A stretch of DNA of 64,000 nt from DASWJZ01 sp964440525 (GTDB taxonomy: Bacteria > Pseudomonadota > Alphaproteobacteria > Rhizobiales > Afifellaceae). The stretch covers positions 1-64,000 of the forward strand of contig CAYTTC010000004.1 of the NCBI GenBank assembly GCA_964440525.1, written 5' to 3'. Positions within the stretch are counted from its first letter, which is position 1, and every line of letters starts with the position of its first letter. Under the pieces are notes generated by a model. That model saw nothing but the letters and a program-made list of their open reading frames with translations. It had not been told where the DNA came from and made no database searches. A program made the translations under genes and the position numbers. Shown here in pieces: positions 59,470 through 64,000 of this stretch.

Positions 59470-60774
59470 ATGAGCGCAAAGCTGGCCACGCGTGCCAAGA
59501 ACGAGGTGACGGGCGCGCATGCGGCGGGGCCCTTCCCGATCGACGCGGTTCGCGCGCAATTCCCCGCTCTCCAGCGGGACCGCGCCGGCTCCTTCATCTT
59601 CCTCGACAACGCCGCAGGGGCGCAGATCCCGCAGAACGTGCTCGACGCGATCAACCACCATCTCCTCGACCATAACGTCCAGCGCGGCGGGCGCTACGCC
59701 AAGAGCCGCGCCGTCGACCAATCCGTCGCGGAAGCCCGTGAGAGTGTCGCAGTTCTAATCAACGCGGCGAACCCAGCGGAGGTCTGCTTCGGCATGAACG
59801 CGACCTCCTTCATCCGCATGGTGAGCCTCGGCATCGGCCAGACGCTCGGCGAGCGCGACGAGATCGTCGTCACCGACATGGACCACGACGCCAACATCGC
59901 GACCTGGCTTGCGCTGGAGAAAGCCGGAGCGAAGTTCCGCTGGTGGCGGATGCGGGACGATGGAACGCTCCATGCCGAGGATCTGAAGCTGCTCCTCTCG
60001 AGCAAGACGCGCCTCGTCGCCTGCACGAAGACGGCGCATTCGATCGGCTCGATCGTCGACGTGGCGGCAGCGGCGAAGCTCGCGCACGATGCAGGTGCGG
60101 AGATCTTTATCGACTGCGTGCACTACGGGCCGCACGGGCTGATCGACGTGCAGGCCTGGGATTGCGACTATCTGGTCTGCTCCGGCTACAAGACTTTTGC
60201 GCCGCACATGGGCTTCCTTTGGGGGAAATACGACGCGCTGAAACGGCTCCCGACGTTCCGCGAGGACTTCATCCCCGACGAGCCGCCCCACAAGATCGAG
60301 GCGGGGACTTTCATCTACGAGAACGTCGCCGGCATGAGCGCGGCGGTAAAGTACCTTGAGCGGCTCGGTCAGATGGTGGCGCCGGGTACGAGCAATTCGC
60401 GCCGGCAGGATATCGTTTCCGCGATGAACGCTATCGGCGACTACGAGCAGATCCTGGCGGGCGCAATGCTGAAGGTGCTTAAGTCGAACGGCGCCACGAT
60501 CTACGGCATCAGCGACGAGGGCCGGCTCAGGGGCCGGGTGCCGACGATCGCTTTCAATATCCCTTCACACACGCCGCAGGCGATCGCCGACGCGATGGAC
60601 GCGGCCGGCATCGGCATCCGCGACGGTCACATGTATGCGCCGAGGCTGATGAAGCGGCTCGGGCTGTCGATGGAGACGGGGTGCCTCCGCGTCTCGCTCG
60701 TCCACTACAACACGCTCGATGAGATCGCGCGCTTCGGGCACGCTCTCGGGGCGATCCTCGCGAAGCCGGCCTAG
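59470..60774 (+). CDS. Class V aminotransferase / cysteine-desulfurase-like protein
   Basis: The 434-residue PLP enzyme has FIFLDNAAGAQIP (residues 37-49), FGMNATSFIRM (PLP phosphate), DMDHDANIATW and the PLP-lysine in CSGYKTFAPHMG. It is closest in pattern to the cysteine-desulfurase-like VC1184 group, but the same fold also covers kynureninase and other C-C or C-S lyases. ATG 59470 has GGACGGA 6 nt upstream and is preferred over ATG 59464, which has no spacing. It starts the plus-strand unit that continues with the LLM monooxygenase (13 nt gap) and an aldolase. Its role in the island is unclear. Confidence 0.83.
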   Translation: MSAKLATRAKNEVTGAHAAGPFPIDAVRAQFPALQRDRAGSFIFLDNAAGAQIPQNVLDAINHHLLDHNVQRGGRYAKSRAVDQSVAEARESVAVLINAANPAEVCFGMNATSFIRMVSLGIGQTLGERDEIVVTDMDHDANIATWLALEKAGAKFRWWRMRDDGTLHAEDLKLLLSSKTRLVACTKTAHSIGSIVDVAAAAKLAHDAGAEIFIDCVHYGPHGLIDVQAWDCDYLVCSGYKTFAPHMGFLWGKYDALKRLPTFREDFIPDEPPHKIEAGTFIYENVAGMSAAVKYLERLGQMVAPGTSNSRRQDIVSAMNAIGDYEQILAGAMLKVLKSNGATIYGISDEGRLRGRVPTIAFNIPSHTPQAIADAMDAAGIGIRDGHMYAPRLMKRLGLSMETGCLRVSLVHYNTLDEIARFGHALGAILAKPA

Positions 60775-60787
60775 TCGCCTCACGCTT

Positions 60788-61873
60788 ATGCCGCATCCGC
60801 TCGCCAGCCCCGGCCGCTTCAAGCTCGGCGTCTTCTCTACCAATGCCGACGGCGGCCTCGCGCTGACCACTGTCCCCGAACGTTGGAAGGCGACGTGGCC
60901 CGACAATGTCGCGGCCGCGCGGATCGCTGACGAGGGCGGTTTCGACTTCTTCCTGCCGATTGCCCGCTGGGCCGGCTTCGGCGGCGAGACGCGCGCGCGC
61001 GAATGGTCGTTCGAAACCTTCACCTGGGCGGCTGGGCTCGCTGCACTCACCAAACGGATCGCCATCTTCGCGACGGTGCATGTGCCCCTCGTCCATCCGA
61101 TCTACGCGGCAAAAGCGCTGGCGACTGTCGACCACATCTCCGGCGGGCGCGCCGGACTGAATATCGTCTGCGGCTGGAACCCTAGGGAATTCGCCATGTT
61201 CGGCACTGTGCCGGAGGAGCGTGCTTATGAGCGTGCGTCGGAATGGATCACTATCCTCGAGCGCGCCTATGCGGCCGACGAGCCGTTCGATTTCGACGGT
61301 GCATATTACAGGCTGAAGGGTGTCGTCTCGAGGCCGCCAAGCCTACAGAAGCCGCGTCCGGTGACCATGAACGCGGCCTTCGGCGGTCCCGGCCGCGATT
61401 TTGCCTCGCGGCACTGCGATTTCCTGTTTTCGACCTTCACCGACATCGAGGACGGACGGCGCCACCTTGCCGATATCCGCGCCCGCGCGGAGGCGGCCGG
61501 CCGCGACGTCGGCGCCTATACGGTGGCCCACGTCGTCTGCCGCGCGACGCAGGCGGAAGCCGAGGACGCCTACGACCGCTACGCCGTGCGCGAGGCTGAC
61601 CACGCCGCGGTCGACAATCACATGGCAGGCAAGAAGCAGTTCTCGCAGTCGCACGACGAACGCGCCTATCGCGATTACCGCCAGCGCTTCGCGGGCGGCG
61701 CGGGCAGCTATCCGCTGGTCGGAACGCCGGAGATGGTAGCGGCGACGCTCGCCGAAATCTCGGCCGAGGGATGGGCCGGCGCCGCGCTCTCCTTCCTGAA
61801 CTACACCGACGAGCTCCCCTTCTTTATCGAGCGCGTCTTCCCGCTCCTCACCGAGGCGGGTCTCAGGTCATGA
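60788..61873 (+). CDS. LLM-class flavin-dependent monooxygenase (RutA/SsuD-like)
   Basis: The 361-residue protein is a luciferase-like monooxygenase: FKLGVFSTNADGG at the N-terminus, FFLPIARWAGFGGETR, ALATVDHISGGRAGLNIVCGWN (the FMN-site segment) and ERAYERASEWITILERAY. These features resemble RutA, which opens pyrimidine rings, and SsuD-type desulfonases. It needs reduced FMN from a separate reductase, not seen nearby. Translation is likely coupled with the aminotransferase gene (13 nt gap). It could open or hydroxylate a nitrogen heterocycle, consistent with indole/oxindole catabolism, but direct evidence is lacking. Confidence 0.85.
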   Translation: MPHPLASPGRFKLGVFSTNADGGLALTTVPERWKATWPDNVAAARIADEGGFDFFLPIARWAGFGGETRAREWSFETFTWAAGLAALTKRIAIFATVHVPLVHPIYAAKALATVDHISGGRAGLNIVCGWNPREFAMFGTVPEERAYERASEWITILERAYAADEPFDFDGAYYRLKGVVSRPPSLQKPRPVTMNAAFGGPGRDFASRHCDFLFSTFTDIEDGRRHLADIRARAEAAGRDVGAYTVAHVVCRATQAEAEDAYDRYAVREADHAAVDNHMAGKKQFSQSHDERAYRDYRQRFAGGAGSYPLVGTPEMVAATLAEISAEGWAGAALSFLNYTDELPFFIERVFPLLTEAGLRS

Positions 61874-61939
61874 TCGCGGGCAGCGGAGGACCGCCGCCCT
61901 CCCGGTGTGGAACCAGCGCTATGCGACGAGGAGCAGAAA

Positions 61940-62722
61940 ATGTTTGATCCCGCCGAGCCGACGCTCAAGAAGCGTCTCGCCGAGGGACGGCCGCTCGGCG
62001 TCTTCTGGTTCGCGCTCGGCAATGTCGCCATGATCGAGATGGCCGTCGCCGCAGGCGCCGAGGCGGTCGTTATCGACATGCATCACGGTCTTTTCGATCG
62101 CAAGGATCTGGAAGCCGCGATCGCAGCGGTTCCACCGGGGGTGCCTTGCCTCGTCCGCGTCGAGGACGACACGGCGACCGCGATAGGCCGCGCCCTCGAT
62201 GCCGGTGCGGAGGGCCTGATCGTTCCGCTGATCGAGAGCGCAAAACAGGCGAAGCGTGCGGCCGCCGCATGCCACTACCCGCCGAAGGGCCATCGCTCCG
62301 GCGGCGGTATCCGCCCCTGGGGCCGGAAGGGCTATATGGAAGCTGCGGCGGGCGCGATCGCCGTCGGCCTCATGATCGAGACGAAGAATGGTGTCGACGA
62401 TTGCGAGGCGATCGCTGCGGCGGCGAATGTCGACTTCATCTTCATTGGCACCGGCGACCTCGCGCTCTCGCTCGAAACGTCGCCGGGAAGCGTGGCGCAT
62501 TCCCGTGCATGCCAGAAGATCCTTGCGGCCTGTCGAAACGCCGGCATGCCCTGCGGTATCTTCACGCTGAGCGGCGAAGCGGCCGCCGCGCGGATCGCGG
62601 AGGGCTATTCTCTCACCGTCGTCGCCAACGACATTTCTGCGGTCGGAGGCGCATTTTCCGAGGCGATACAAGCGTACGGCGAAGTGCGGGCTATGCAACC
62701 GCGCCCGCGCCGCCGCCGGTAA
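61940..62722 (+). CDS. HpcH/HpaI-family class II aldolase
   Basis: The 260-residue enzyme begins KKRLAEGRPLGVFWFALGN and has VVIDMHHGLFDRKDL (the usual DxEHG metal/base motif reads DMHHG), LVRVEDDTATAIGRALDAGAEGLIVPLIES and VGLMIETKNGVDD with the metal-ligand Glu. The family cleaves or forms 4-hydroxy-2-oxoacids with a divalent metal. The DMHHG change from DxEHG is notable. ATG 61940 follows GAGGAG. It is the last gene of the aminotransferase-LLM-aldolase unit; the actual substrate is unknown. Confidence 0.83.
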   Translation: MFDPAEPTLKKRLAEGRPLGVFWFALGNVAMIEMAVAAGAEAVVIDMHHGLFDRKDLEAAIAAVPPGVPCLVRVEDDTATAIGRALDAGAEGLIVPLIESAKQAKRAAAACHYPPKGHRSGGGIRPWGRKGYMEAAAGAIAVGLMIETKNGVDDCEAIAAAANVDFIFIGTGDLALSLETSPGSVAHSRACQKILAACRNAGMPCGIFTLSGEAAAARIAEGYSLTVVANDISAVGGAFSEAIQAYGEVRAMQPRPRRRR

Positions 62723-62934
62723 AGGGCGCTCCCGCTAACCGCCACAGGAGAGTTCGGGGCGACAAGCCGCGCCCGATCTGCTTTGCCGGTTGTCAATGTT
62801 TCCAGTGTTGTCGCATCGCCCAGGCTTTCGTATCATTGTCGCAAGCAGCCACCATAAAAGGCTGGGCTCGCCGTCTAGCGAGCAACGATACGTGCCCGAT
62901 CACCCGATCCGGCACCGCAGGGAGGAGAATCCTG

Positions 62935-64000
62935 ATGCGATATCTCAAGCTCATCACCGCTGCTGTCTTTGTCGGTTCAACGATCGTGACGGCGCTTCCC
63001 GCTTCGGCGGAGGAACTGACGATCAAGCTGTGGGCGCGCGCCGACCGCTCGGGGCCGCTCCGCGCGGGAAACATTGTCGCCGCCGCCGAGCCGCTGAATG
63101 CGGCGCTGAAGGCGGCGGGAAGCGACACCACGGTCAAGGTAGAGGTGTTCGAAGGGCCGGCGACGGGCTTCGATGCCGATGCGCTCGACATTCTGAAGGC
63201 GTTTTCAGTGGGCCAAGGCCCGGACGTCTATGTCGCCGCGCATGAATGGGTCGGCGAGTTCGCCAAGTCCGGCTACGCCATGGACATGACCGATTTCGTC
63301 GCCGCCAATCAGTGGGCCTTCGGTGACGTGATTCCGATCCTTTGGGAGGCCACGAAGGTCGGCGGCAAGGTCCACGCTATCCCGCAGGATTCCGAGATAC
63401 GCATGTTCTTCTACAACAAGGACATGTTGCGGAAGATCGGCAAGGACGAGGCGTTCATCGAGGGCCTGCCCGGCATGGTCGACAAGGGCGAGTTCACGAT
63501 GATGGACCTTTCCAACCTCGCCAAGGAGGTCGTCGACAAGGGCGCCGCCGAAATCGGCATTATCCACCGCTTCAATCCCGGCCCGGATTATCTGATGACC
63601 TTCGCGGCCTTCGGTGCGAAGTATTTCGACGAGGCGTCAGGAAAGCTCCTGCTGCCCAAGGCCGAGATAAAGCGCGGCCTCGAATGGTTCGCCTGGAACG
63701 CGCAGAACGGGGTCACGCCCCCCAACAATACGGCAATGGTGTGGGATGAGATCCAGGGCGGGTTCAAAACGGAGAAGACGTTCATCTACCACCAGGGCGT
63801 CTGGGCGACGAAGGAATGGATGCTCGGCGATGCCAAGGGCGCGACCTGGCCGACCGATGAAGCCGGCTATTTCCACAAGATCGGCTGGCTGCATGCGCCG
63901 GCGGCCGACAAGGGCGGCGAGCCGAAGAACTTGTCGCACCCGATCGTCTATATCGTGAACCCGCAGTCCGAGCATGCCGACCTCGCGGCCATGCTCGTCG
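62935..64000 (+). CDS. ABC importer substrate-binding protein, family 1 (partial)
   Basis: The gene starts at ATG 62935 behind GGAGGAG and runs open to the window edge (355 codons). The signal peptide reads MRYLKLITAAVFVGSTIV and cleaves near ASAEELT. The mature protein has ELTIKLWARAD, QGPDVYVAAHEWVGEFAKSG and VGGKVHAIPQDSEIRMFFYNKDML, typical of sugar-type (MalE-like) binding proteins. The C-terminus and probable permeases lie outside the window. The 212-bp gap before it (62723-62934) holds no feature I can support. It lacks an AAGCTTGAA site, so it probably belongs to a separate unit. Confidence 0.85.
   Translation, partial: MRYLKLITAAVFVGSTIVTALPASAEELTIKLWARADRSGPLRAGNIVAAAEPLNAALKAAGSDTTVKVEVFEGPATGFDADALDILKAFSVGQGPDVYVAAHEWVGEFAKSGYAMDMTDFVAANQWAFGDVIPILWEATKVGGKVHAIPQDSEIRMFFYNKDMLRKIGKDEAFIEGLPGMVDKGEFTMMDLSNLAKEVVDKGAAEIGIIHRFNPGPDYLMTFAAFGAKYFDEASGKLLLPKAEIKRGLEWFAWNAQNGVTPPNNTAMVWDEIQGGFKTEKTFIYHQGVWATKEWMLGDAKGATWPTDEAGYFHKIGWLHAPAADKGGEPKNLSHPIVYIVNPQSEHADLAAMLV

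Overview
The window is a GC-rich, densely packed chromosomal stretch that most resembles a soil or plant-associated alphaproteobacterium of the Hyphomicrobiales (Rhizobiales). The reasons are its many ABC importers with ATGA/GTGA-overlapping genes, a GlpS/GlpT-like double-ATPase sugar or polyol importer, and intergenic palindromes of a type common in that order (11016-11114 and 18538-18637). No rRNA, tRNA or CRISPR was seen. The 1-104 edge is the end of an IS3-family element that has cut a two-helix membrane protein gene.

Layout. 0.7-2.2 kb: a glutathione transferase and a VOC protein. 2.4-13.4 kb: one long plus-strand unit with an ABC importer (two ATPases, binding protein, two permeases, small membrane protein) followed by five catabolic genes: Tm-1-like/UPF0261, PEP-hydrolase-like, cupin, sugar isomerase-like and Gfo/Idh dehydrogenase. 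13.5-17 kb: a tightly coupled cytosolic subtilisin-like protease and ComEC-type metallo-beta-lactamase-fold pair, next to a truncated, stop-containing ltrA remnant. 17.6-24.8 kb: an epimerase, then a minus-strand redox set (animal-type haem peroxidase, unknown protein, Fe-S/flavin reductase, dihaem cytochrome c, small membrane protein).

25-62.7 kb is the centrepiece, a catabolic island. A minus-strand operon (35513 to 25622) encodes a 2-aminobenzoyl-CoA monooxygenase/reductase-like fusion, SDR, a crotonase, acyl-CoA dehydrogenase, a 2-aminobenzoate-CoA-ligase-like enzyme, RidA, a bifunctional hydratase/3-hydroxyacyl-CoA dehydrogenase and an exported VOC protein. A second minus-strand operon (42839 to 36193) encodes an isatin-hydrolase-like cyclase, a FAD oxidoreductase, a MarR regulator and an IorA/IorB-type 2-oxoacid:ferredoxin oxidoreductase. 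A paralogous FAD oxidoreductase is divergent from it. The simplest reading is isatin to isatinate (2-aminophenylglyoxylate), oxidative decarboxylation to 2-aminobenzoyl-CoA, then dearomatisation and beta-oxidation, with the ligase feeding in free anthranilate. This suggests catabolism of indolic compounds, possibly indole-3-acetate. Three importers (oligopeptide-type, Liv-type, polar-amino-acid-type), a second MarR regulator, an isochorismatase-fold/MBL pair and an aminotransferase-LLM-aldolase unit are interleaved.

The strongest non-coding signal is a palindrome-centred motif, AAGCTTGAA(A/G)T. It is present upstream of six transcription units of the island (35565, 44581, 50011, 51345, 57573, 59395) and points the same way as a gene downstream each time. 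It ties the importers, the second marR and the catabolic operon into one probable regulon. Product and pathway assignments are by motif recognition and context; substrates are inferred, not shown.
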